NCBI RefSeq assembly: GCF_000150275.1
Contig: NW_002060948.1
Coordinates: 11,066-75,065 of the forward strand
DNA from: Trichoplax adhaerens
Lineage: Eukaryota > Placozoa > Uniplacotomia > Trichoplacea > Trichoplacidae
Length of the DNA: 64,000 bases
Reading direction: 5' to 3'
In this document: positions 27,193 to 39,336 of the stretch, in pieces
How the letters are laid out: every line of letters starts with the position of its first letter
How positions within the stretch are numbered: position 1 is the first letter of the stretch
Position numbers and translations under genes: made by a program
Notes under the pieces: model-generated
The model's input: the letters and a program-made list of their open reading frames with translations, nothing else
What the model was told of the DNA's origin: nothing
The model's database searches: none

Positions 27193-28850
27193 GTAAAAGT
27201 TATCCACTTGGCTCGTTTTTAATCCAATCACTTTGAATTCCCGAAGTAGCAGCAATTACTTAATATATAATACAATAATCTAGAACGAAACGTTTATTTT
27301 AATTTTCAATCGAATGGTTAATATTGTAAGAAGGAAATAATTCTATCCTATTTAATACTGTCGTATAGATTGAAAGCATGTAATTAACAACGCTCCACTC
27401 ATCATAAGTGAAATATCGATTGATGATAGTGTTGATTCTTACGCTAGATAATTAATCCGCTTTTTAGATAGCAATAATTGCCATTACATTACGCGTACGT
27501 ATCGAAAATCAACAAATAGAAAGAGATGTACATTCATAGCGATTATATTTTTGGGTTGTTCATTTGAAAGAATATCTTGTTGAATACTATTAAACATAAG
27601 ATATGGTTGAATAAAGTAAGAAATCATCTTAATTACAATTTAAGTATAATGCATTATAGATATTAATTTTTACCTCATTGATATTCCTATCTAAAATGCA
27701 AGACTTGTTATTGAATACAAATACTAGAAATTTCCTACATGCAGGTATCGATAATTTTTGTTTTATGGCCTATTCTCCCATTTTGTGCATATTAATGGTA
27801 ACTATCGGAAAATTTTATTGTTAAAATTTATTAAAGTGTCTAATAGAAATACTCCTACAACATTAGTAGTTCTATTTTACTGTGAGATTCAGATAATATA
27901 AATGATTGAATGACGTACTTGTAGGCATACGGTAGGTATTAATGCATCTACAGACTACTAAAAATTCAATTTCTCTAACAAATGTTGGCTTCTTTTATAC
28001 TTGAGAATCTTGTCATTGCTACTATGTAGTATTATAATATACTGTAAGATTAAAGATGAATATTTGAGCTATTTTGTACCCGTAATTTTAAAATCGAACC
28101 GAACCGAAGCTTACCATAAGTTAGTCATAAAGCAAAATTGAGGCCAACTCATTGCAGATATTTTATAATACACTTTCACAATAATAATCGATTGTTCAAT
28201 ATAGTTAGCATCATTTATTTGATGATAAAAAATTGGCACTATTTATGGATGAATTAAAGTGCTTAGTGTATACTGATGATAACAATATATCTTCAAAAAG
28301 GCATATACATTATGTAATGTAGGTCAAAATATCGCATAAATCTTTCTTGAAATCAGCAACTGCGGATGTTATTGAGATCTTCACTTACAATATCACTTCT
28401 TATTCATCTCATCACTATGTTTCTACCTTTACAAAATCTAAAAAGAGGTGATGGCTGATCTGTAAACATGAACTGTCGAATACCGCAGTATCCCTAAGCT
28501 ATCTCCCAAGACAGTAGTCTCTATCGTTAACATTTCATCCAATATCCTAGTTTGTTAATGTCATAAAGTGGTAATACTGCAATCAATTCTAGTAAAATCA
28601 GTAGGTTAGCTTTATTATATAGCATTACCAAAGCATTATAAATTCTTTTATTGATTTATATTACAAGTTCAACATTAAGAAAATTAACACAGCTAAGTTT
28701 TGGGTCAATCATTCAAAGCTGTACAAATCAGTAGAACAGTAACATTTGCTACGTTTATAATATGCGTATAGCAATCACTGCCAAAATAGTAATACAGCAG
28801 AGTAATTATGATAGTAATATTAATTTATGGAAACGTCTTAGCATTTATGG
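27193..28850. other. no supported gene
   Basis: AT-rich region between the 3' ends of LC3 (plus) and TIMM9 (minus), which converge here. No coding segment could be supported. Confidence 0.5.
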
Positions 28851-29377
28851 TTATTTCTGTGAGGCTATAGACTCAGTCACTTGCTGTTGATGCTCCTGAA
28901 ATCGAAGCATAATCCGTTGTGTCATTTTTAAATACTTCTCCGTACAGTTTAAAGCACAGCCGATCTATTGAGCAAGTAGATGAATGATATTAAAAGTTAG
29001 TTGCAAACGCACATTATGATAGTCCGATATAGTACTATAGAATAGAACCAATGTCTATCTTTGCCTATCTAGTGTGATAGATATTTTACCTCCAAACTTG
29101 AAATCTTTCGACTACTAAAGTCGTGTACACAATCACTAAAACATGATTCGGATAATTTATTGTATGAAGCTAGAAAGTCGCGGAACTTCAATGTCGAAAA
29201 AATAGATTTCAGTTAGTAATAATTAGACCAGAATGTTGTTCTAAATGAATAATTTATGTCAGAGCTTGGTTGGCACTTTCTGTAGAAATACCTTCAATAT
29301 GCATACACAGTACTGTACTTGTTAACGATATTTAGACCTACCTGTCTCATATTTACGTCGTCTTGGCCGGCATTCAT
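28851..29377 (-). CDS. TIMM9: TIMM9-like mitochondrial intermembrane-space chaperone
   Basis: Small Tim protein that, with Tim10, escorts membrane proteins across the mitochondrial intermembrane space. Three exons join in phase 0: 29377-29342 (M-N-A-G-Q-D-D-V-N-M-R-Q), 29185-29090 (F-R-D-F-L-A-S-Y-N-K-L-S-E) and 28964-28851 (ending S-I-A-S-Q-K), giving 81 residues. The twin CX3C motifs are present: C-F-S-D-C and C-A-L-N-C, the second followed by T-E-K-Y-L-K-M-T-Q-R-I, which is diagnostic of Tim9. Length is close to the usual ~89 residues. Confidence 0.95.
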
Positions 29378-30186
29378 GTTTGCAATATCCTAATTCCTTT
29401 GATCAGTGATAGTGAAATAAAAATAAATTTTATTACGAAACGTATATACCTAAACGATCAAGCCATTTTAAACTAGCGGTCTTCTTCTTGCACCTATTGT
29501 CAATGAGCTTGTCTAAGTCAATTAAGGCACTACAGAGATTACAGAGATGGTACAGTATAATACTGGAAAATGATCATAGTGTACTAAATCCTAAAGGATA
29601 CTGAGGTGATTGGACATTGAATGATGTCCATCCAGGTTTATCATTGGCAATTGCATGCTTCAATTATACACAGGTATACAGTATTATACAGTAGGAGGTG
29701 ATCATAAACACCTGACGATCGTTGCCAGTACTTGCAACAGAATAATCAGGCTCGGGGATTTACGAACGATGATCATTTCAATGGACATACGGATAGTACT
29801 CTAGCGTGGTGTAAGCCCAACGAAAGCATATCTTTGCATGTTTGCAATGGCACAAGATTGTAACCTGGATTGAAGCCAGTAGAATACACAGATCAGATCA
29901 GATCCGAATAAAGAACGGTACTACAGCACTGTAGTAGGCTGCAATAGGCATCCTACGACATTGGTACAGTATGTTCTTTTTACTGTTGATAATTGTAAAA
30001 GAAGAGATAGTAAGATCATTTTAATGAGCACGAATGCGCTGCTGAGCACGTCGGTCAATCTTGGGAGTAATGGTTGGCGTTCAATCTTTGCAGTGTGCTT
30101 GGCAAACCGCTTTCGCCTTTGGCAACGATTACATCCACGTCAAGTTGCACTTCAGGAGCGGTCAATGGCAATATAATGACTTACCT
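29378..30186. other. no firmly supported gene
   Basis: 5' flank of TIMM9 and 3' side of the candidate exon below. Minus-strand frames around 30056-30150 are open and of mixed composition, but no splice join could be proven. Confidence 0.4.
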
Positions 30187-30340
30187 CAAATATCCTATAA
30201 CTGGTTAATATGGGTACAGCAAAATGGCTAAAATTGTCTACCAAAATTTCTTGTAAGTGATGAGATGAATATCGTAAGGTGTTGTTGTACTTGTATGATT
30301 GACTGGCGTGTCGACAGCGTGTATGCACTGCGCAGATCAT
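30187..30340 (-). CDS. possible first exon of an unrecognised minus-strand gene
   Basis: An ATG-initiated open frame of 51 codons ends at a good GTAAGT donor, after the residues S-Y-R-I-F-E. One possible partner begins after a CCCAAG acceptor near 30060 and reads I-D-R-R-A-Q-Q-R-I-R-A-H-stop in phase 0. The composition is protein-like but matches no family I know. It starts just left of a GTAC array. Low confidence. Confidence 0.25.
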
Positions 30341-30354
30341 AGCGGAATACTCTA

Positions 30355-30790
30355 CTGTACGGTATTACCATGATGTCGCACACAAAGGTTTTACAATGTA
30401 CAGTACCATAGTGTACAGTGTACAGTACATACATTACATTACAGTACTGTACAGTACAGTACTGTACACCGTAATAGTGTACTGTACACTGTACACTGTA
30501 CACATGACCGACTACCGAGCACAGTATACAGTACAGTACAGTACAGTATCAGTGAACGGAACGGAAAGAGAGTCGAGCCATCTACAGTACTGTACTGTAC
30601 AGTGTACAGTACACTGAGTACAGTACAGTACAGTACATAGTACTGTATATCACACAGTACTGTACTGTACTGTACGTACAGTGTACAGTACACATGACCG
30701 GCTACCGAGCACTGTACAGTACATACTGTACAGTAACATCATACTGTACAGTACAGTGTACAGTGTACTGTACTGTACTGTACTGTAACT
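30355..30790. repeat. GTAC-W array with a duplicated island
   Basis: About 435 bp of GTAC palindromes with spacers A, T, AGT or ACT. A non-palindromic island (C-A-C-A-T-G-A-C-C-G-R-C-T-A-C-C-G-A-G-C-A-C, bases) occurs at ~30499 and again at ~30690, flanked both times by GTAC units, so whole segments of about 190 bp were duplicated. The array lies 200 bp upstream of the TALPID3 start codon. Confidence 0.9.
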
Positions 30791-30992
30791 GTAATACGAT
30801 CAGTGCAAAGCGTTCGTGTGGAACGGTTACATCTTCAATCCATTCGCGCGTCTAAAGGCCCATTTAAAAAAAAATATTATTCATATAAAGTTGATAATTG
30901 ACCAAGACTCAAGGATCAAGATGCTGGCGAAACATTCAAAGTGATTCATGTCTTCATTGTACAATATCTTAAGCTAACTCACTTTAATAATA

Positions 30993-33900
30993 ATGACTGC
31001 AGTAGATCGCCTTACTGTAAACGATACAGCATTCAATAGTAATCAAGAGTACAACTTGCCTTATGCCAGTGAAATATTGAATGTAACCGGTGCTGCAGCC
31101 AATGCTGTGATCAGTGGCCTCAAGTTGACTGCAGATGACGCCGTGGACGACAACCTTGAAAGCTTCAGCCATCACTCGCGTCATAACGGTAAGTTTCGAT
31201 AGTCCAATGGCGTTGTAGAAACGACTACGAGAAGCAAATGATATTTTCAATGATTCATGTCGCCATTTTACAACTTTCTCCAGCAAGCAATCAAAATGTA
31301 ACGTCATATTCTCTCTCCAATGTCGATCATCTTGTTCTTCGTCGTGCTTCTCACTTTTACTAGACTTCCAACCAAATAGAAAAATACACTTGCAGTACGT
31401 AGAGTATCCTACTATACGATGAGTACACCAAGCGATCTCGTACTTGCAGTCTTATCATGCAAATAGATTAGCCTTGGGCAGAGTGGTGCCAATGATTCTG
31501 CAATCCTACAACGAGCTGTAAAAGAATAACAATCCCATTACAGTATATATACACTTCAGTACAGTATATTCTTTCTCACTTCATGTTGGTTACACGTATT
31601 TTGTAGCTCTCCATGATTGCAAAACTGATCAAACACTGCAGCATCACCACGCTATACTGTACCAGGAATATGGAATAACAAATCATGATGGTAATAGACC
31701 ATACTATGCCTACACAATTCGATCGAAAATCAAATAAGAATGTTGATTCCCGGCTAGCTGTAGCTTACTGCCAGGAGAATACTGTAGATGCGCGTACTGA
31801 CGTGTATCTTTTACCTAACCAAGTGGATAGAATTTATTCTATAAGCAACGCTATAGCCATTTACGGCTTGGAATACTACACACTGTGGGTCAGCATGATT
31901 CTAAAGAAAAAACATCGCTTCCAAATACTCTTCTATATTTATGAATATAATACATAAATATTGTCCTCTACTATCACTGTACGACATCCTGCAACTCAGT
32001 AAATGTACACTAGGTATTCCTTGATTGATTGATCTGTCTGATCACTTATGAGGTATTACTAATAAAGCTTGCAACGATTGCTTGCTAATAAAGCTTGCAA
32101 CAATTGCTTACTATTAAAAATACTCAAATGCTTCTGATATCCAAAAGCATTGCTGTTTTAATGACTATCCGATTGCATAAAGATAAAGAAGCCCAAGTGT
32201 GCAAGTCCAACTAGTTATCTTATCAATAGACATCGACGGACATACTGTACACTACTACATCACTCTTCCACATCAATCAGCATACAGTTTATTACCCGAT
32301 ACAAAACATCCTTTTATCAAATGATAAAATCCCCTATAATGTTGTGAATTATTCGTAATATACTACATGTCGGTATGGCAATCATCATATCTTTCTCTTC
32401 TACTCGAAAATGTCCAGGCTAATTTCCTACAATGTTATAAACTGCTACAGATATAGACGATGGTCTCACCACAGAAGATGAAGACGCACTAGAATCTGTA
32501 CAAAAGAAATCTGCTAATGATACGAAATCGAAAGATACCCATGCAGATAATTGTAAGATTAAAGACTTGTAAATTATAGCTTCTTTTGATCATATTCAAT
32601 ATTATAGCATTCATTGCCACATTTTTCTCTATTATTTATACTCTACTCTATTATGATAAATCTTGCTTGTATCTTATTACTGTAAATTGGAACCATAGCA
32701 TACTTTATCAATCGATTAAGTAAGGCTATCAAGCCAAATTTTACTACCATCAAAAATCCGATACTCGAGTGACAATCATGACATAATCAAAGTCCACAGT
32801 CAATCCCTTATAACTGAAATGTCAATATATTAGCAAGCATTGAATTGGATTGTTTTGTTGGGGTGTTAATGTTATAAATTTACAATCAATATCTTCGATG
32901 ATGATTAACTGAATTAATGCTTTTTAGATTTGAGACAAGACAGAAATTCTTATGCTTCCAGGCATCCAATCAATACCATAAAGGTACTAACATAACTAAA
33001 TTACCTTTAGCAGTATTGTCGAATTCTTGTGTGAGCAGTTAACTTCATAGGATACTACATGATATTTCCATACAGACAATAGTAATAGTAGAGCATTTTA
33101 AATAATCAGGAAATCTTCAATCTTACTTGGGTAAAATATCATACTTGGTAGGTGTACAATGTATCATCCATCGTAATCGACGTTGGCAGTATAAGATACT
33201 AGCTTATAGTAAACGCTGTAGTGACTTTTTCAACAATTTTTGAAAATATTATTCAAGATTTACGGTATTCCTATGTTGCTTTTTACTTGCCAGTAGGTAC
33301 TGTAGTAGGAATTAACAGTTAAGACGGTTCATGACAAGGACCATATGACCGCACTCAGACTACCATATTTACCGTCTTCAATCTTTGCCAGGCTATTATC
33401 TGCCGCCTGTGCACTATCGTATGCCTTGCAACTATATAATATAAGTAATGTTGTTAATAGGCTAAAACATATCGCTTAGTAATTGCTTTCTACAGCAGTT
33501 TGTACAACAAAGATATGATACCTGGCCACAAAATAATGATATGATTTATTATAGCACGTACGATAGCGTGTTAAAAATGGTAGCAATTCATTGTACGTTA
33601 GCTTTGCTTTTAAGTTTAAAAATATCTAATTTCGAATAGTGTTCATAGTTATATAGTTATTAAATTGATTTTACTAAAAAATCCGAAAATATTGCTTTTT
33701 TATATATAAGTCATCAAATCGCTCGATACAACAAGGAGAGCATGATACTACGATCGAAATTGGAAAATTCGAAGGTAAATCGTAAACTTCGATAATATAA
33801 TTTATGAATTAATGATATATTATTACTACCCTATATATACTGTATGTATACTGGAAATTAACCTATAACTAGATTTGCTCATTGGACTTGATTTTATATA

Positions 33901-36900
33901 CCTGTCTTCTTGATTATAAAATAGACAAACTTGTCACTCGTTCCTTCAAGCTTAGCGATCGCGAACAAAAATTAAAATCTACGTTCATACACAGGCAAGT
34001 GTAACTCTGTTAAACAATTTCAGATATTGAACTTTTATGAAAAAATTTAAAGGAAATATACGATGTGATTAAAATACACTGTTGTCCATAAATCTTACTA
34101 TTTATCACCTTTTTTTATCGAATAAGTAGCCAAGGAAACCGAAATAAGCCTATTAAACGGGTCCTCCAACCAAAATTGATCAAGAATAAAATTAATGATG
34201 ACTTTCAACAGACATCTCAGCAATCGAAGGAACCAAATATTGCTTCTACAGCTGCAGCTGCTGCCGCCGCCGCTGCAGTTGCAGTTGCAAATACTTCACC
34301 TATTTTAAAGGTGAGAAATAGAATAGACGCATGTACATGAATTACCGTAATGTAACTGCATCAGTATTAAGTTGCACTATTCTAAAATGTTGCATATCTT
34401 GTTCTACATGCTTACGCTTCAACTATCGCATTCAGGTTCAAGAAACGCTAGAAAACAAATTAAATGAACTCATCAATCGACTTCAAGTAATAGATAACAA
34501 CATTAACAAGAGTGATTCCTATCGGAGTGAACAGAATTTACTTCAAACACAAAATAAACTTCAAGAACAAGTTCATAGTCTAGTCAATCAGCTTGAAGGC
34601 TTAGAACAGGTCGAGAAATTCATATTGATATTTTTATTTGTGCTATAAATTACTAAAGTGTTTTTAACGTCGTAACTATGAATTTCAGCAGAGAGATGTT
34701 GATAGAAAAAGTAAAAGTGTACTCGAAAAAGGTCACCCCGTAAGCACGTCCAAGTTGTTACCTTCTCCAACCGATAATGATGGTAATGCTATCGCACCAA
34801 ATGACAATGTTCAATCGCAGTCATTACACTATAATAACAATCGGTTAAATGTTACTCGTGATGTTATGGCAAACACTGTTAGATCAGATATAAAGAACAG
34901 TAATAATAATCAATACGCTTTGGCTAAATTTGTTGGTCCACGCACCAATCCTCCTAAGCCAATTGAAAAAAATCACTCCAAGCAAGCTAGAAAAAAAGAA
35001 AATCACGAAAGAGGCAAACTGTTAGCAGAAATACTATCATCTGAAAGTTCTCCATCGTCAGTTCATGATGAAAATCGTTTAGGCAGTCAGTTATCCAAGA
35101 AGTCAATACCTAGTACGAAGATTAAGTCTAATAAATCAAAAAATTCTGTTAGCGTAAACATTGGTAATTACGGAGAAACTAAACCGCTAAATTCCTACAT
35201 GTTGCCACACTCACAATCAAGTAATCGGAAGGAAGATATTCTGATGGAAGTTAGTAATCGGCAGATATGGAATGGGATAGGAAAAGCTGAAGATGATTTA
35301 AAAGAGATACTCTCAACTTCGAACATTATTGATAATAATTTGGAAATTGTTTCGCAAGTGAGCCGCTATCGGAATAGCATTTTTAGTAAGGTTGAAAACA
35401 TGAAAACATTTCAAGATATAAGCACACAACGTATTAAAATGGAGGTTAGCAATAGGATTGAGAATATTACAGGTGAAATAGAACCGGAGATTGTAGCGGC
35501 TTTAACTAAAGTAGTAATCCCCCAGAATGAAAGTAATAGTACAGGCGGGAAGATAGATGAAACTAAAAAAATTGATACCGTCAAGGGTCATCGACGATTT
35601 CTGAAAGGCAAAAAGGAATCTAATAAAAAGGTAGAAAATGATTTCGCTGTACATAAATCCAAAAAGGGAAAGGTGAATAACTCTATTAATGGAGACAAGA
35701 CTAGCCTTAAAGAAAGGATGCAATCTCGAATAGGGCTTGAAAAGGGATTACACAGGAGAACCAGTAACGATACCTCCAAATTCAATATGGGCGGAAATTA
35801 TTATAAAGCAGAACCTAGGCGTCAACGGATTGATTGTTTACCTAATTATGAGTCAAAGGTAATTCCTTTAGGATACCCTATTATATCTAATTCTGTAACG
35901 GTAGAGGATACACACAAGCCTATGAAAGACAGCCAAGATCTTAATAATTTAAAATCGAGAGAAAATAACAGTGCGCAGTCGGTTAATCTGTGCAAAGACG
36001 AAAATATTAAAGAAAATGGTATGTATATGTTCATTAGTTGAGTTAATTTATGGTTATGAATTAAGTATTTAATGTTATCTAATAAAAAATTAATTAAGAT
36101 TTGCTCTAATTTTATTCACTTTCAATTTTACAAGTTGATATTCATGTAGAAGAAAGAAAGAGCCCTCAAGTAGAGGAACAAGTCATTGACCATCCTGTTA
36201 ATAAGGACAGAAAAGCCGAATTACAAACTGTGTCGCATGAGGACAAGCCGTCTTCATTCAGTAGTGAAACTGAAGAAGAGATTCCAATCAGGGTAGGTTG
36301 TATACGTGTGATAATATTCTCATATTATTCTTGTTAGTATTATATATTTGCAATTTAATGTTGGCCTAATATTCAATTGTAAATTATGATTATCTAGAAT
36401 GGAAACAGTGATAAAAATTTGGTAATGTCGTTATCCTTGCAAGGAGCACGTCTCCAACCGAAAAATAAATCTCCTTCATACAACGCTGAGCCTAGAAATC
36501 GGTATATCAGCGGTAAATACTTTGGTGAAACAAATATTCTAGAATCGGAACAACAATTGCAAATAATGATACGAAATAATATAGTTGATTGGTATGAGTA
36601 AATAATATATGGAAATTCGACTTATTAAAGTTGTAAAATTTTATACTGTAATATATATGAGTTACTACCAGGAATTTAATATTGTCGATTTTATTTATAG
36701 GGTTGAACAGGAACTGATTGCAAGAATAGTTTCAGAGGCTGGTAATATACGCAACATCAGTAATGTTGATGTCGAGAGTAGTAATGAAGCAGATGAATCT
36801 TCCTCGAAGAGCAGCGAAGCTGATCTCTGTAATTGGATATTTATATTTAATGTAAACAGTTGAGTAAAGTAAACTACGGCTAATACATGCTATTTTTCTT

Positions 36901-39336
36901 GGTTGTAATTTATTCATTTATAGTAAACCAAATGGGATCTCGAGGTTTGCAGTTACTAATTGATGCCGGAAGTTCTATCAATCATGAAGCAGTAGAAAAC
37001 CTAGTATCAGAGGTTTTGACTGATAAATTGAGAGATCAGATGGCCGGAGCACAAGTTGAAGATGGTAATGATTTCAAACGTCTGGTAGACTAACGTCACC
37101 AATAATGTTTTTCTAACATGTAGTAAAGTGCTATTAATATAACTTCTATTTTCTGGCTTGTTTTAGAATCTGAACATAATCTAATATTAGATAAAACAGT
37201 TCTAACGCCTCAACCAACACCGCCAGAATCAGATTCAGACCATGAATTTAATGTGATTGAAGCTCCCAATGTATATACACCTCCAAAATCGAATGCTTCT
37301 TCATCGACATCATCTGATCTAGAACAAGGACTAGACACTATAGTAAAAAATGAGGATAATGCATACGATGAGCGTAGCATTGATAGTGAAAATTTAACAG
37401 AAAATAATCCACAAAAAGATATAGAGGTTTGATCATGTAGAATCTACTTTTATGCAAGTCACTATTCCTATTATTGACGTGTCTTAATTAAAATGGAATA
37501 CATCAACAATAGGATTCAAAATTTCAAAAGCCGGACCTGGATACACCAATTCTGAGTCCTTCTGCAACGCCTCCTCCTTCGGAAATCGAAATGGTTCCTC
37601 CAGTGACTCCTACTCCGTCTGAGTCTGATAAAGGATCAATGAATATAGCGATGGAGGACCTTTCACTGACTTCGGAATCAAGCCAGAGTGATGACGATCT
37701 TAACCAAACCGTAATTGCTAGCCATAAGTACGGTGGCACCACTCGAATTTATGATGAAGATGAAGAATACAATTCGCAACATCAAGTTTATACTTCAGTT
37801 TCTGAAAAGCAAATGATCGAAGGAATAGACAAGAGTGCAGTAATTGCGCCTAGACCTATGTACGGCCTTAGTAATCTATATTTGTATACATTGAACTTTG
37901 TATTGCATCATGAAGGCATCAGCATTGATTTAATGTTCAATTATTAACGTAGTAGTTATTTTTCCACTTCTGCTGAAATTGCTAACGATGACGAGTTATC
38001 AGTAATACAAGAACTGCAACATTCCGAGCTGTCGAATACAGAAGTCGAGAAAGGTAACGTTACTAATTTGTTCAGTTCATACCGTTGGTTACAGTTTTCT
38101 CTGTAATACTTATTGTTAGTTTTTAGAATTAAAAAATGATAAACATTCTGGTAGTTGTAGATGAAGGAAAAGTTAGCCCTAAGACCATGTCAGAGTCTAG
38201 CTCTATAGTTACAACAAATGATACGTATGGAGATGGTATTTCGGAAGGGGAATTGTTGACGAACGAATCAACTGCGTATGTAGAGTCGCGGAGTGAAGGA
38301 GAATTTGTGCATAAGAATAAAATTCAGAAGGATGCACGGCCACATTATGAAGCCGGTGAAATGATTAATACCTATGTCTATTGTTAGTATGTATGCTAAA
38401 TATTTGAATGTAATTTTAAAATTTTTATTTGCTGTCTTTGATTGTAGCTATCAATTCTCGAAGATTAATTGAAGCTATTCTGGATGATGAACTACCAACC
38501 GAAAGCGCTAGTAGTGACACAGTTATGGATAACACACTAAGTGAAGTTAATCCATTACCTGATGATGTTAGATATAACGAGATTTTAAATCAAAAAGTTA
38601 TTACCTTTTACATGTTCTTTAGTACAGCAATTACAGTTTGTTGATTTTGATAATAGGATGGGAGCTGCTCAAGCGAAGGTGAAATTTCGCCTGGTGCTAG
38701 GCAAGTTAAAGTATCAAGCATTGACCAGGTAGAATTCGACAATGATGGCAGTGAAGGTCAGCTGAGTGTTGGACAGGTCAATATCGAAAAGATTAACCCT
38801 ACATTAACAAAAGGAGACGTTGCAAAATCATCAAATCGTAACTATCCAGACCATATAGATGATGGCAATGTAGAGTCCACGGCAATTGGTGGCATCAGAT
38901 ATGTTACGCCTATATCAGCAACTACAGAAATACCTGCAACTGATATTAGGCCAAAACTGCCGGACAAACTAGAAACAGAAATATTAGACTGTCATTCATC
39001 CAGTCCTTCAGAATTAGAGCCGTTAGGCGCTATTGCAGCAGGTAGTATTTACTGTAATATTTTTAGTTTCATAAATTGGAAACATTTTAGATTAAATAAA
39101 CATTATTACATGTTATATTCGGTATACAAATTTTGGTATAATCCTTTCTACCATATATTTATACGCGTATATTTACGTATTTGTCAGGAACTGACGGCAT
39201 GGAATTTGTGACGGAGGAAGAAGACAAGGATCAATCAAGAGTTTTTATGCGTTCTGAAGAGATATACGATAATGATAAGGAAGAAGCAGATATTTCAGTT
39301 TTATCAATGGATGACATTGATAGTATATCTGGTTAA
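30993..39336 (+). CDS. KIAA0586: TALPID3/KIAA0586-like centriolar protein
   Basis: Centriole distal-end protein needed for ciliogenesis. About 19 exons: 30993-31188, 32451-32552, 32928-32983, ~33741-33774, 33925-34000, 34130-34310 (poly-alanine tract followed by S-P-I-L-K), 34436-34609 (coiled coil), 34689-36018 (large exon), 36135-36292, 36398-36591, 36701-36828, 36924-37064, 37167-37426, 37513-37883, ~37953-38053, 38161-38382, 38448-38596, 38657-39041 and 39188-39336. Diagnostic blocks are the Ala run before the coiled coil, I-V-D-W-V-E-Q-E-L-I-A-R-I-V-S, L-Q-L-L-I-D-A-G-S-S-I-N, T-P-Q-P-T-P-P-E-S-D-S-D-H, M-V-P-P-V-T-P-T-P-S-E, and G-I-S-E-G-E-L-L near the end. All appear in the vertebrate protein in this order. 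Phases agree at every join checked; the boundaries at ~33741 and ~37953 have alternatives. A typical cilium gene, so the animal should build centriole-based cilia. Confidence 0.93.
32059..32110. repeat. 26-bp tandem duplication
   Basis: Two adjacent copies of a 26-bp unit (CTAATAAAGCTTGCAAC...), at 32059-32084 and 32085-32110, differing at two positions. In intron 1 of TALPID3. Confidence 0.85.

Noticed and set aside
30020-30180. Minus-strand frame with V-Q-L-D-V-D-V-I-V, briefly considered a ribosomal protein S9 end
   Set aside because: The continuation does not fit uS9, and the phase does not match the upstream exon.
30228-30693. Open frames of 70-90 codons across the 30.4-kb array
   Set aside because: Same repeat-derived composition as at 4.5 kb.
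31685-31957. Open frame of 90 codons in TALPID3 intron 1
   Set aside because: No homology recognised and no exon-like signals in phase with the gene.
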